Below the pieces are notes generated by a model, which did no database searches, was not told where the DNA came from, and saw only the letters and a program-made list of their open reading frames with translations. A program made the position numbers and the translations under genes. From Sphingomonas alpina (GTDB lineage Bacteria; Pseudomonadota; Alphaproteobacteria; Sphingomonadales; Sphingomonadaceae), in assembly GCF_014490665.1 (NCBI RefSeq), contig NZ_CP061038.1, positions 3,348,001 through 3,412,000 on the forward strand: a DNA stretch of 64,000 nt, in the 5' to 3' direction. Every line of letters begins with the position of its first letter. Positions within the stretch are counted from its first letter, which is position 1. Positions 8,129 to 17,331 of the stretch are shown here, piece after piece.

Positions 8129-9469
8129 CTACCCTTTCCGAAACGCCCCGAGGTCGATGCCGTGGCGGGCGACCTTGTCGTAAAAGGTCTTGCGCGGAAT
8201 CCCCAATATGGTCAGCGCCCGCGCGACGCTGCCGCTACTGGCACGCAGCGCATCCTCGATCGCCTTCGCTTCGAACAGGGTGACGCGAGTCGGCAGGTCC
8301 GCACCGGGCTGCGGTAAAACGGCCTCGTCGCTACACTTCAGGCCAAGCACGGTTTCGAGCGCGAAGTTGCGCAGTTCGCGGACATTGCCGGGCCAGTCAT
8401 GTTCCTGCAATTTGCGCCGCAGCACATCGTTCAGCGTGATTTCGGCAGCGTCGAGGCGCTCGCGATATTCCTCCACAAAGGTCGCGAACAGCGCGAGCAC
8501 ATCGCCGCCGCGCTCGCGCAAGGGGGGCACGCGCAGCCGCAGCACGTTGAGACGGTAGAACAGGTCGGCGCGAAAGGCGCCGTCCGCGACCGCCTCGGCC
8601 AGGTTGCGCTTGCTCGTCGCGACGACGCGCAGGTCGACGCTCTGCGGGCGATCCGCGCCGAGCGGCAGCACCTCGCGCTCCTCCAGTACGCGCAGCAGCT
8701 TGGCCTGGACGGCGGGCGACATGCTGTCGATCTCGTCGAGCAACAGGGTGCCGCCGCTCGACGCGGCGATGCGGCCGGTGCGCGACAGGCGGGTATGTGC
8801 GACGCTGTCGGCGGCATGGCCGAACAATTCGGTCTCGGCGAGCGCCTCGGGCAGCGCGGCGCAATCGACCGCGACGAACGGGCGGCCGCGCCGCGGCCCG
8901 AGGCGGTGGAGCATCAGCGCCACCAGCTCCTTGCCGGTGCCCGTCTCGCCCTCGACCAGCACATCGACATCGGCCTGGGCGAGCTGGCGGATCGTCGCGC
9001 GCAGGCTGACCATCGGTGCGCTGTCACCGATCAGCGGGCTGTCGCCATCGCTGTCCGCTGCGGCGGCGCGCAAGCGGCGATTGTCGATCACCAACTGGCG
9101 GCGCTCGAGCGCACGGGTGACGCTGGCGGTCAGATGATCTGCGGCGAACGGCTTGATCAGGAAATCGAATGCACCGTCGTGCAGCGCCGACACCGCCATG
9201 GTCACATCGCCATGGCCGGTAACGAGGATCACCGGAATGTCCGCGTCGAGCGTGCGGACATGGCCGAGCAGTTGCAGCCCGTCCATCTTCGGCATGCGGA
9301 TGTCGGACACGACTACGCCGGCAAAGTCCTGGGTGATCGCGTCCAGCGCATCGGGCGCGTTCGAGAAGGACCGTACGGCGAACCCGGCAAGCTCGAGCGC
9401 CTGCACCGTCGCACGGCGGAGCTGATCGTCATCCTCCACAAAAATGACTGAATTGCCGCTGTCGAACAT
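8129..9469 (-). CDS. dctD: DctD-like response regulator lacking the GAFTGA loop
   Basis: A 446-residue NtrC-family regulator paired with the DctB kinase. Receiver (1-120; FVEDDD, phospho-Asp in VVVSDIRMPKMDG), AAA+ domain (about 140-380; Walker A GETGTGKE, Walker B GGTLLLDEIDSM) and a Fis-type helix-turn-helix at the C-terminus (ALTILGIPRKTFYDKVARHG). Where sigma-54 activators carry GAFTGA, this protein reads ELFGHAADSVAHTRLSRTG, so the loop that contacts sigma-54 is absent. It may act without sigma-54 or as a repressor. Its ATG overlaps the TGA of dctB. Family assignment is secure; the mechanism is open. Confidence 0.88.
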   Translation of the reverse strand: MFDSGNSVIFVEDDDQLRRATVQALELAGFAVRSFSNAPDALDAITQDFAGVVVSDIRMPKMDGLQLLGHVRTLDADIPVILVTGHGDVTMAVSALHDGAFDFLIKPFAADHLTASVTRALERRQLVIDNRRLRAAAADSDGDSPLIGDSAPMVSLRATIRQLAQADVDVLVEGETGTGKELVALMLHRLGPRRGRPFVAVDCAALPEALAETELFGHAADSVAHTRLSRTGRIAASSGGTLLLDEIDSMSPAVQAKLLRVLEEREVLPLGADRPQSVDLRVVATSKRNLAEAVADGAFRADLFYRLNVLRLRVPPLRERGGDVLALFATFVEEYRERLDAAEITLNDVLRRKLQEHDWPGNVRELRNFALETVLGLKCSDEAVLPQPGADLPTRVTLFEAKAIEDALRASSGSVARALTILGIPRKTFYDKVARHGIDLGAFRKG

Positions 9470-11244
9470 CAGGCGCGCCTCACGGTGAACAGGAAAATGG
9501 CGCCGGCCGGCGAGGGCGCGAGCGCGACGTCGCCGCCGAATTCGCGGGCGATATCGCGGGCGATGGCAAGACCCAGACCCAGCCCCTCCGGCTTGGCCGA
9601 AGTGAAGGGGGTGAACAGCGCGTCGGCGACCACCGGATCGACACCGCAGCCCGTATCCGCAACCGCAACCTGGATCATGTCGCCGCCGGTGACGCGGATC
9701 CAGATCCCGGCTTCCGCCCTCCCCTCGACCGCATCGAGCGCATTCTGCAGCAGGTTGATCAGCACCTGTTCGAGCCGCACCCGGTCACCGACCACCGCAA
9801 CGTCGCGCAAGGCAAGTGGCAACTCGACCTGGATCACGCCGCGCGCGCGCTCGCCGATCAGCAGCAATGCACCGTCGATCACCGAGCCGATCGGCACTGC
9901 ACCGGTCGCCGGCGTGCGCCGTCGCGCGAAAGAGCGGAGTTCGGCAGTGATCGTGCCGATCCGCGCGGTCAGGCCGACGATCTGGTCGAGATTGCCGCGC
10001 GCGGTGTCAGGCGCGCCGCGATCGAGGAAGCGCATCGCATTTTCGGCGAAAGTGCGGATCGCGGCGACCGGCTGGTTGATCTCATGCGCGACACCGGCAG
10101 TGATCTGGCCAAGCGAGCCGAGCCGGTTGGCCTGGGCCAGTTCCTCTCGCGCCGCGCGGAAGCGGCGGTCGGCCTCGATCCGTTCGTGCGATTCGACCGT
10201 CAGCCGGGCATTGGCGTCGCGCAATTCGACGGTGCGGTGCGCGACTTCCTTTTCCAGCGCGGCACGCGCCTCATTCTGCAGCCGCCGCGTATCGGCGGCG
10301 CGAATGAAGAAACCGGCGGCGAGCCCGACCAGCAACAGGATCGCGGCGCCCCAGAGCCGCGCTCGCGTGGTCGCGGCGGCAAGCGCCGGCTCAAGCGGTT
10401 CGAGGCGGACGAGATGTGCGCCGGTCAGTGCGGCGGGCTCGGTCGCGACGCGGTAGCGGGCCGTGCCGGTGCCGGTGCCCAGCGGAACGGTAGCCGACGG
10501 CCCGGCCAGCGCCACCGGCGCGGCGACCGGCGGTTTCGCACCGAATTGCAGCGTGCGACGCGCATCAGCGAGCGTCGCCGCATCGAGCCGGTGCGTGGTG
10601 CGGAAACGCCAGTCGGCGCGGCTGGTGATCAGGATCACGCCATGCGCATCGGTGACGAAGCTGATACCGCCGGCGCGCGCCCAGGCCTGTTCGACCCGGT
10701 CGAACTCGACCTTCACCACTACCGTGCCGAGCGCGCGCCCGCCGCGATCGACACGACGCGCCAAGTACAGGCCGGGGCGGCCGCTGACCGTGCCGAGCGC
10801 GAACAATTCCGACCCGCCGGTGCGCATCGCATCCCGGAAATAGGGCCGGAAGGTATAGTTCTGCCCGACAAAGCTGGTCGGCAGGCGCGCATTGCTCGCC
10901 GCCAGCGTGCGGCCTCGTGCATCGATGACATAGATCGCCTGCGCATCGGTACGCCGGGCGAGTAGCTCCAGCGTGCCGTTCAGTCGCGCCTGGGCGGCGG
11001 CATCGCCGCCATCGAGAACCGCCACGACATCGGGATAGTCGATCAGCACCAGTGGCAGCAGGCGGAATTTCTGCAATTCGCTGGCGAGCAGCCCGGCCTG
11101 GGCGCTCGCCGCCAGATGCGCCGCGCCATCGGTGGTCCGGTCCGCCTCCCCCAACGCCCAGCGGCCGCTGACCAGCACCAGAGCGGCGATGCCGGCGAGC
11201 AGCAATATAAGAGCAAGGGCCAGGCGGGCACGAAAGCGAGTCAC
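9469..11244 (-). CDS. dctB: DctB-like C4-dicarboxylate sensor histidine kinase
   Basis: A 591-residue membrane sensor kinase. A first transmembrane helix (about 7-28), a periplasmic double-Cache-type sensor (about 40-275; VIDARGRTLAASNARLP and FRPYFRDAMRTGG are typical of DctB), a second helix (about 287-308), a coiled linker, HisKA with GVAHEINQPVAAIRTF (His about 380) and a HATPase domain (NLLQNALDAVEG, GLGLGLAIARDI). DctB-type sensors detect succinate, fumarate or malate. It precedes the dctD-like regulator and diverges from the dctA operon, which is its likely target. Confidence 0.9.
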   Translation of the reverse strand: MTRFRARLALALILLLAGIAALVLVSGRWALGEADRTTDGAAHLAASAQAGLLASELQKFRLLPLVLIDYPDVVAVLDGGDAAAQARLNGTLELLARRTDAQAIYVIDARGRTLAASNARLPTSFVGQNYTFRPYFRDAMRTGGSELFALGTVSGRPGLYLARRVDRGGRALGTVVVKVEFDRVEQAWARAGGISFVTDAHGVILITSRADWRFRTTHRLDAATLADARRTLQFGAKPPVAAPVALAGPSATVPLGTGTGTARYRVATEPAALTGAHLVRLEPLEPALAAATTRARLWGAAILLLVGLAAGFFIRAADTRRLQNEARAALEKEVAHRTVELRDANARLTVESHERIEADRRFRAAREELAQANRLGSLGQITAGVAHEINQPVAAIRTFAENAMRFLDRGAPDTARGNLDQIVGLTARIGTITAELRSFARRRTPATGAVPIGSVIDGALLLIGERARGVIQVELPLALRDVAVVGDRVRLEQVLINLLQNALDAVEGRAEAGIWIRVTGGDMIQVAVADTGCGVDPVVADALFTPFTSAKPEGLGLGLAIARDIAREFGGDVALAPSPAGAIFLFTVRRA

Positions 11245-11320
11245 CTGGGCGACATATCACACATGCCGAAAAAATCTGTGTGGATTATCGCACATATTTT
11301 CAAGTGGAACCGACCTGCAA

Positions 11321-11364
11321 GACATAAATAGCTCATATTTATCAATCACTTGATTGTTTATGTC
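11321..11364. promoter_or_regulatory. Nested palindrome upstream of dctA (candidate DctD site)
   Basis: Outer arms GACATAAA (11321-11328) and TTTATGTC (11357-11364) enclose an inner inverted repeat CAATCA-CT-TGATTG (11343-11356). It lies about 100-140 nt upstream of dctA in the dctB/dctA divergent gap, a position suited to an activator site. A following TGGCATG (11372-11378) resembles the -24 half of a sigma-54 promoter, but the -12 half is poor. Confidence 0.45.
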
Positions 11365-11460
11365 AGATCGCTGGCATGGCCTGACTCCCCGATTAGGATA
11401 GCCGCCGAGGGTCCAGCTACAAGAGACCTGGCGCACCAGCCGCGCCGCAAGAGGGGATCC

Positions 11461-12807
11461 ATGAAAGTAGCACCCACCACAATTCTGCCCGGCAGCGAAC
11501 GCCGCACACCGATCTACGCGCATCTGTATGTCCAGGTGCTCGTGGCGATCGCCGCGGGGATCGTGATCGGCCATTTCTGGCCCGCGACCGGCGAAGCGCT
11601 GAAGCCGCTCGGCGATTTCTTCATCAAGCTGGTGAAGATGATCATCGCGCCGGTGATCTTCCTGACCGTGGTCAGCGGCATCGCCAGCATGCGCGAATTG
11701 TCGACCGTCGGCCGTATCGCCGGCAAGGCGTTCGGCTATTTCCTGTTCTTCTCGACCCTGGCGCTGATCGTCGGCCTGGTCGTCGCCAATGTCGTTCAGC
11801 CGGGCGCGGGGATGAACATCGATCCCTCGACGCTGCACAGCGCGGCGGTCGATGATTACAGCCACCAGGCCGCGGAAACGAGCTTTGTCGGGTTCCTGAT
11901 GGCGATCGTGCCGACCACCATGGTCTCGGCACTGACCGAAGGGTCGATCCTGCAGACCCTGTTCGTCGCGATCCTGTTCGGCATTTCGCTATTGCTGGTC
12001 GGCAAGCCAGGGGAGCCGATCCTCGACCTGGTCGAACGCACCGCCATTGTGGTGTTCAAGCTGGTCGGGATCCTGATGCGTGTGGCGCCGATCGGCGCAT
12101 TCGGCGCGATCGCCTTCACCATCGGCAAATATGGCGCGGGCAGTCTGGTCAACCTCGGTGCGCTGGTCGCGACCTTCTATCTGACCTCGCTGTTCTTCGT
12201 GCTGGTCATTCTCGGCGCGGTCGCACGGCTGCATGGTTTCTCGATCTTCCGCCTGATCGCCTATCTCAAGGCCGAATTGCTGCTCGTGCTCGGCACCTCC
12301 TCGTCCGAGGCCGCCTTGCCCAGCCTGATGGAGAAGCTGGAACGCGCCGGGTGCGACAAGAAGATCGTCGGGCTGGTCGTGCCGACCGGCTATTCCTTCA
12401 ACCTCGACGGCACCAACATCTATATGACGCTGGCCGCCCTGTTCATCGCGCAGGCATGCAATGTCGACCTGACCCTGGGACAGGAACTGGCGCTGCTCGG
12501 CGTGGCGATGCTGTCGTCCAAGGGCGCGGCCGGCGTCACCGGCGCCGGCTTCATTACGCTCGCCGCAACGCTCTCGATCGTGCCCTCGGTGCCGGTCGCG
12601 GGCATGGCGCTGATCCTCGGCGTCGACCGCTTCATGTCGGAATGCCGGAGTCTCACCAATTTCATGGGCAATGCGGTCGCGACGATCGTCGTGGCGCGCT
12701 GGGAAAATGCGCTCGATCGCGACCAGCTCAATGCAGTGCTCACCAATCGCCAGACCGCCGATCTGATGACGGACAACGACAAAACAATAATCGAACAGGG
12801 AGGATAG
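11461..12807 (+). CDS. dctA: C4-dicarboxylate/H+ (Na+) symporter DctA
   Basis: Inner-membrane symporter of the DAACS family importing succinate, fumarate and malate. 448 residues from ATG 11461, close to the family's usual 420-450; the purine-rich AAGAGGGG lies just upstream. Family motifs are clear: [20 protein letters not shown], the serine-rich hairpin [18 protein letters not shown], and [19 protein letters not shown]. Downstream, only 2 nt separate its stop from a TonB receptor start, so it heads an operon with an outer-membrane receptor and a secreted hydrolase. That arrangement suggests uptake of a compound that yields C4-dicarboxylates. Confidence 0.95.
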   Translation: MKVAPTTILPGSERRTPIYAHLYVQVLVAIAAGIVIGHFWPATGEALKPLGDFFIKLVKMIIAPVIFLTVVSGIASMRELSTVGRIAGKAFGYFLFFSTLALIVGLVVANVVQPGAGMNIDPSTLHSAAVDDYSHQAAETSFVGFLMAIVPTTMVSALTEGSILQTLFVAILFGISLLLVGKPGEPILDLVERTAIVVFKLVGILMRVAPIGAFGAIAFTIGKYGAGSLVNLGALVATFYLTSLFFVLVILGAVARLHGFSIFRLIAYLKAELLLVLGTSSSEAALPSLMEKLERAGCDKKIVGLVVPTGYSFNLDGTNIYMTLAALFIAQACNVDLTLGQELALLGVAMLSSKGAAGVTGAGFITLAATLSIVPSVPVAGMALILGVDRFMSECRSLTNFMGNAVATIVVARWENALDRDQLNAVLTNRQTADLMTDNDKTIIEQGG

Positions 12808-12809
12808 AC

Positions 12810-15800
12810 ATGACCAGGGGGCTACGTGCCGCGCTTTGCGCGGGAACAGGGGTGATTGCATTGACCATGGCGGGCGCGGCCTTCGCGCAGGAGGCGCCGC
12901 CACAGCCGATCGAGAATACAGTACCGGGGATCGCATCGGACACGCCCGATGATGCCGGGACTCCACAACCCGAGGGCGACATCGTGGTCGTCGGCACGCA
13001 GATTCGCGGCGCCAGCTCGACCGCGGCGCTGCCGGTGACGGTGGTCAGCGCGAAGGAAATCGAGGCGACCGGTGCGCTGTCGGGCGACGACCTGATCCGC
13101 TCGATCCCGCAAATGGGCGAAGTCAGCTTCAACCCGTCGAACAACCCGCAGACCAGCAACGCCGCGCGCGGCGACGTCAATTCGATCAATTTGCGCAACC
13201 TCGGTACCGGCAACACTCTGGTGCTGCTCAACGGCCGCCGCCTGGTGCAGCATCCGTCGAGCCAGGCCGGCGAGGGCAATGTCCCCGTGCTCGGCTATAA
13301 TTCCAACGCGATCCCCGTCGCGGGCATCGAGCGGCTCGAAATCCTGCGCGACGGCGCCGCCGCCATCTATGGCGCGGATGCGGTCGCGGGCGTGGTCAAC
13401 ACCGTGACCAAGACCGACTTTCAGGGCCTGACCGTCGATGGCCGCTATCAATATGCCGAGGGCACGCACCGCAAGGAATATGAGGTGACCGCCTTTGGCG
13501 GGACCAATTTCGCTGACGGCCGCGGCAATGTCTCGCTGTTCCTGGATTACACCAAGCGCACCGCGCAGCTGGCCGAGGATCAGCCCTATACGGCGACCGC
13601 CAACTTGCGTTCCTATTTCGCCGACAACCCCGGCTTCGCCGGCAATCTCGGTTCGGACGGCCGCGCAACCCAATCGCCCTGGGCCAATCTGACCGTTGTC
13701 GGCGGGCCCGGCACGATCCGCATGGGAACGCGCGCGCTGACCAGCGGAGCGGGGGCATTCCACACTCAATCGATTCTCAACCCCGGCTGCCTGGTCACGA
13801 TCAACGCCGACACCTGCTATGGCTCCGGCACGCGCGCGACCGCGACGACACTGCGCGAGGAGCGGTTCGATGGCGCGATCGGCACCACCGTCACGCCAGG
13901 CATCGAGCGCTACAACAGCTTCCTGACCGCGCATTACGACATCAGCGACAACGTCACGGCCTATGCCGAAATCGGCTATTACCAGGCAGAGACGCATGCG
14001 GTCCAGCCGCCGACGATTAACCTCAACGCGATCGTCGTTCCGGCAAGCAATTACTGGAACCCGTTCGGGCCCGTGACCTTTGCCAATGGCACGGCCAATC
14101 CGAACCGCATTCCCGGCCTGACCAACGTACCGGTCGCCGGTCTGCCGGTGCGGCTGTCGACCTATCGTTTCGTCGATACCGGCCCGCAATATGTCGATGT
14201 GAAGAACTGGCAGGCACGTTTCCTCGGTGGGTTGAAGGGCAGGATTGGCAGCTTCGATTTCGACACCGCCCTGCTTTACTCCAAAGCGCAAGCGACCGAC
14301 CGTTCCGACGCAATCAACATGACCGCGCTGCAGCGCAGCCTCGCTCTGTCCACGCCTGATGCGTACAACCCGTTCAACGGTGGCTGTGCGGCGACACCGG
14401 GCATAGGCGACTGCAACCCGTCATCGCAGGCGGCGATCGATGCGATCAAGTTCAAGCTGCGCCGGCAATCCACGACCACGCTGACCCTGGGCGATTTCAA
14501 ACTGTCGCGACCCGATCTGTTCGTCTTGCCGGGTGGCGATCTGGGCATCGCATTCGGGGTCGAGGCGCGGCATGAAACGCAGCGCGATGATCGCGATCCC
14601 AATCTCAATGGCGAGGTCACCTTTACCGATTCGGTGACGGGCGAGACATCGATCAGCAATGTCGCGGCGGTCAGCCCAACGCCGAGCACGCGAGGCGATC
14701 GTACGGTATTCTCCGGGTTTGCTGAACTGGCCGTGCCGGTCGTCGGCCCGGACATGAACATCCCGCTGGTCCGCCGCCTCGATGTGCAACTCGCTGGGCG
14801 TTATGAACATTACAGCGACTTCGGATCGGTAGCGAAGCCGAAGATCGCCGCCGCTTGGGACCTGATCAACGGGCTGCGGATGCGCGGCTCCTGGTCAAAA
14901 GGCTTCCGTGCGCCGAATCTCGAGCAAACCAAGACGGTGCAATATTCCCGGCTTGGGTCCGGCATCGATTCTTATCGCTGTGAGGCTGACCTGCGCGGCC
15001 CTCCGCCCGTTCCGACGTTTCCCGGCTGCACGCGCAGCGTCAGCTATTCGATCTTCGTCAGCGGCAATCCCGATCTGAAACCGGAAAACAGCACCAACTG
15101 GAGCGTCGGTACCGTATTACAGCCCAAGCTATGGCCAAGCCGCTTCGGCAAGCTGACGCTGACTGCCGATTTCTGGTCGATCAGCCAGGTCGGCATCGTT
15201 GGGCAGTTCGGCCCCCAGAACGCATTGGTACTCGACTATCTGATGCGCATGCAGGGATCGAGCAATCCGAACGTGATCCGTGCCGCACCGACCGCCGACG
15301 ACATTGCATTTTTCAATGGAACCGGCCTGACGCCGGCGGGCGTAGTAACGCAGATTCGCGATCAGTTCGTCAATCTGTTGCCGCAGAAGGTGCAGGGCAT
15401 CGATCTTGCACTGCTCTACAACGTCAAGAAAACCGGGATCGGCGATTTCGACCTGTCGATCAACGCCGCACGGCTGACCAAATATTCGCGCGATACGCCA
15501 CCGGCGGTACAGGCCCTGTTCGACGCACGCGCGGCGGGGAAGATCAATGTGGCAACCCCGCTGACCGATGCGACCGACCTGATCCAGGTGCGCGGGAAGC
15601 CGAAATGGCGGGTGACCGGGTCGCTGACCTGGACGCTCGACCAGATCCAGATCGGCGGCTTCGCCAATCTGACCAGTTCAGTCTATGATACCAACTTCCT
15701 CGATACCGAAGGAAACCCGTACATCGTCGAGGGTCAGACGACCTTCAACCTTTATGCGCAATATCGCTTCAAGGGCGGCGCGCTGGACGGCACGCGCATC

Positions 15801-15920
15801 CGGCTGGGCGCACGCAACCTGTTCGACAAACAACCGCCGATCACGGCTGACGGCTATCTCGGATCGCTTTACAGCCCCTATGGCCGCCAGCTTTATGTCA
15901 CCATCGGCAAGAAATTCTAA
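12810..15920 (+). CDS. TonB-dependent receptor in the dctA operon
   Basis: A 1036-residue outer-membrane active-transport receptor. Signal peptide (about 1-27, ending AGAAFAQ), a TonB-box-like DIVVVGTQI near residue 55, a plug domain (about 65-175; LVLLNGRRL, RLEILRDGAAAIYGADAVAGV) and a long beta-barrel ending LYVTIGKKF with the expected terminal Phe. ATG 12810 follows the dctA stop and AGGGAGG; the frame upstream of it overlaps dctA and is not part of the gene. The substrate is unknown: the size and barrel motifs (FRAPNLEQ, NPDLKPENS) match receptors for organic nutrients rather than siderophores. Co-transcription with dctA and an SGNH hydrolase suggests a dicarboxylate-bearing nutrient. 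Confidence 0.92.
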   Translation: MTRGLRAALCAGTGVIALTMAGAAFAQEAPPQPIENTVPGIASDTPDDAGTPQPEGDIVVVGTQIRGASSTAALPVTVVSAKEIEATGALSGDDLIRSIPQMGEVSFNPSNNPQTSNAARGDVNSINLRNLGTGNTLVLLNGRRLVQHPSSQAGEGNVPVLGYNSNAIPVAGIERLEILRDGAAAIYGADAVAGVVNTVTKTDFQGLTVDGRYQYAEGTHRKEYEVTAFGGTNFADGRGNVSLFLDYTKRTAQLAEDQPYTATANLRSYFADNPGFAGNLGSDGRATQSPWANLTVVGGPGTIRMGTRALTSGAGAFHTQSILNPGCLVTINADTCYGSGTRATATTLREERFDGAIGTTVTPGIERYNSFLTAHYDISDNVTAYAEIGYYQAETHAVQPPTINLNAIVVPASNYWNPFGPVTFANGTANPNRIPGLTNVPVAGLPVRLSTYRFVDTGPQYVDVKNWQARFLGGLKGRIGSFDFDTALLYSKAQATDRSDAINMTALQRSLALSTPDAYNPFNGGCAATPGIGDCNPSSQAAIDAIKFKLRRQSTTTLTLGDFKLSRPDLFVLPGGDLGIAFGVEARHETQRDDRDPNLNGEVTFTDSVTGETSISNVAAVSPTPSTRGDRTVFSGFAELAVPVVGPDMNIPLVRRLDVQLAGRYEHYSDFGSVAKPKIAAAWDLINGLRMRGSWSKGFRAPNLEQTKTVQYSRLGSGIDSYRCEADLRGPPPVPTFPGCTRSVSYSIFVSGNPDLKPENSTNWSVGTVLQPKLWPSRFGKLTLTADFWSISQVGIVGQFGPQNALVLDYLMRMQGSSNPNVIRAAPTADDIAFFNGTGLTPAGVVTQIRDQFVNLLPQKVQGIDLALLYNVKKTGIGDFDLSINAARLTKYSRDTPPAVQALFDARAAGKINVATPLTDATDLIQVRGKPKWRVTGSLTWTLDQIQIGGFANLTSSVYDTNFLDTEGNPYIVEGQTTFNLYAQYRFKGGALDGTRIRLGARNLFDKQPPITADGYLGSLYSPYGRQLYVTIGKKF

Positions 15921-15931
15921 AGGGACGACAC

Positions 15932-16807
15932 ATGATCAAGCTGTTGCTGAAGACGGGTCTGGCATGTGCGCTGCTGGGGGCAAGCATCGCGCCCGCCGCC
16001 GCGCAGGAAAAGCCGCGCACGATCCTGTTCGTCGGCAACAGCTTCACCTATGGCGGTCATTCCGCGGTGCATTATTACCGCGGCGATGCGGTCACCGACC
16101 TCAACAATGAACGCGTTGGCGGTATGCCGGCACTGTTCAAGACATTCACTGAACAGGCCGGGCTGAACTATAATGTCAGCCTGGAGACGATCGGCGGCCA
16201 GGGCCTCGACCGGCATTATCAGACCAAGCGCGCGGTGCTCAACCGCGCCTGGGACGTGGTCGTCCTTCAGGGCCATAGCATGCTCGACCGCAACCAGCCG
16301 GGCGATCCGCGGCTGCATGTCGCCAACGCTGCGCTCCTCGCCGCGATGTTCACCGCCGCCAACCCGGCGGTCGATGTCGAACTGATCGCGACCTGGGCAC
16401 GCGCCGACATGGTCTACAAGAAGAAAGGCCCATGGCTGGGCAAGCCGGTCACCGTCATGACCGCCGATCTGCGCGCGGCATCGGACCTGGCGAAACGATC
16501 GTCGCGCGATATCGACGGCGTGATTCCGGTCGGCGAGGCCTGGACCCGCGCCATGGGTGAGGGCGTGGCCGACCCCAATCCCTATGACGGCAAACCCTTC
16601 GGTCAGGTCGATCTATGGACCTATGACCAGTATCACGGCAGCACCTATGGCTATTATCTCGAGGCACTGATGGTGTTCGGGAAGATCACCGGGGTCGATC
16701 CGCGCACGCTCGGCGATAAGGAGCGCGCGGCGGACGAACTGGGCATCTCCCCGAGCGAGGCGGTGGCGCTGCAGCGCGTGGCATATGAGCAGCTCGCCAA
16801 GGGGTAG
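15932..16807 (+). CDS. Secreted SGNH/GDSL-like hydrolase
   Basis: A 291-residue protein with a signal peptide (1-25, cleavage near AAAQEKP). The SGNH block I appears as VGNSFTYGG with the nucleophile Ser, and block V as DQYHGSTYGYYLEALM with the His; a central GQGLD and VVLQGHS are compatible with blocks II and III. Such enzymes hydrolyse carboxyl esters, including those on glycans. It lies 11 nt after the TonB receptor stop, in the dctA operon, where it could release a dicarboxylate or other acyl group from a substrate. The fold assignment is fairly safe, the substrate is inference. Confidence 0.72.
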   Translation: MIKLLLKTGLACALLGASIAPAAAQEKPRTILFVGNSFTYGGHSAVHYYRGDAVTDLNNERVGGMPALFKTFTEQAGLNYNVSLETIGGQGLDRHYQTKRAVLNRAWDVVVLQGHSMLDRNQPGDPRLHVANAALLAAMFTAANPAVDVELIATWARADMVYKKKGPWLGKPVTVMTADLRAASDLAKRSSRDIDGVIPVGEAWTRAMGEGVADPNPYDGKPFGQVDLWTYDQYHGSTYGYYLEALMVFGKITGVDPRTLGDKERAADELGISPSEAVALQRVAYEQLAKG

Positions 16808-16864
16808 GTGCGGTGCGTCGGGCACACCGCCTCGAAAAGTCGCAAGAAGATTGAACCACGACCG

Positions 16865-16938
16865 TCATCCCCGCGAAAGCGGGGATCCCGCTTCTTCTTA
16901 TGCTGAGTGCAGCGAGGTTTCCGCTTTCGCGGGGATGA
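16865..16938. repeat. REP-like inverted pair (TCATCCCCGCGAAAGCGG)
   Basis: TCATCCCCGCGAAAGCGG (16865-16882) is matched perfectly by its reverse complement at 16921-16938, with 38 nt between. The CCCCGCGAAAGCGGGG core is itself a small hairpin. The layout is that of paired REP units and may also end the dctA-operon transcript. Confidence 0.75.
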
Positions 16939-17013
16939 TGTGCAGGTCCGATCTGGCGTTATCCGACGCTGGAGTTCAGGCGAGCAACCCGGGAATTCGG
17001 TACATTAGACGCC

Positions 17014-17038
17014 CAGCTATCCATTTCATGGATAGCTG
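17014..17038. repeat. Perfect hairpin CAGCTATCCAT-TTC-ATGGATAGCTG
   Basis: Two 11-nt arms with a 3-nt loop and no mismatch. It is followed by a weakly T-rich stretch, so it may be a terminator, but it could also be an operator or part of a decayed repeat. Confidence 0.6.
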
Positions 17039-17162
17039 AACGGGAATTTTCCTCAATTTTCTGATACCAAGAATCGCGCGCATAGCCAATAAGCTATTGA
17101 TAGTAAAGGATAGTCGTTGAATTTTGCAGGTTGCGGGCATGGCCCCCCGCCCCGCGCCGGGA

Positions 17163-17188
17163 ATATGGTACAATGGGGTGTACCATAT
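17163..17188. promoter_or_regulatory. Palindrome ATATGGTACA-N6-TGTACCATAT
   Basis: Perfect 10-bp arms around ATGGGG, about 145 nt upstream of the DCC-family gene. The size and spacing suit a dimeric regulator site; no regulator gene is adjacent. Confidence 0.45.
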
Positions 17189-17331
17189 CTCCTTCCGCGT
17201 CCCTGCGGCCCTGTCACCAGCGGCGATTCACCCACGACACAGGATCGGGCATGAATCGCGTGCCGGACTGATGCCCGCGCCTTTTGCCAACATCGCTGGA
17301 CAGCAGCGGCAGCCACAGGCTTAACACCCGG

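Larger units (their letters stand above)
16808..17331. other. Non-coding region with three palindromic structures
   Basis: About 520 nt without a supported gene. It holds a REP-like inverted pair (16865-16938), a perfect 11-bp-arm hairpin (17014-17038), several TATTGATAG/GGATAGT-like AT-rich stretches (17040-17120) and a 10-bp-arm palindrome (17163-17188). GC content falls noticeably between 17040 and 17120. Confidence 0.6.

Noticed and set aside
11370..11395. Sigma-54 promoter for dctA
   Set aside because: The -24-like TGGCATG is good but no TTGC-type -12 follows at the right distance, and the DctD-like protein lacks GAFTGA.
12351..12809. Upstream extension of the TonB receptor frame into dctA
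   Set aside because: The extension overlaps the dctA coding region in another frame; the true signal peptide starts at 12810 after AGGGAGG.
12822..14291. 489-codon open frame antisense to the TonB receptor of the dctA operon
   Set aside because: High-GC genes with biased third positions create long antisense frames. The product is Arg/Gly-rich low-complexity sequence without domains, and the plus-strand receptor is unambiguous.
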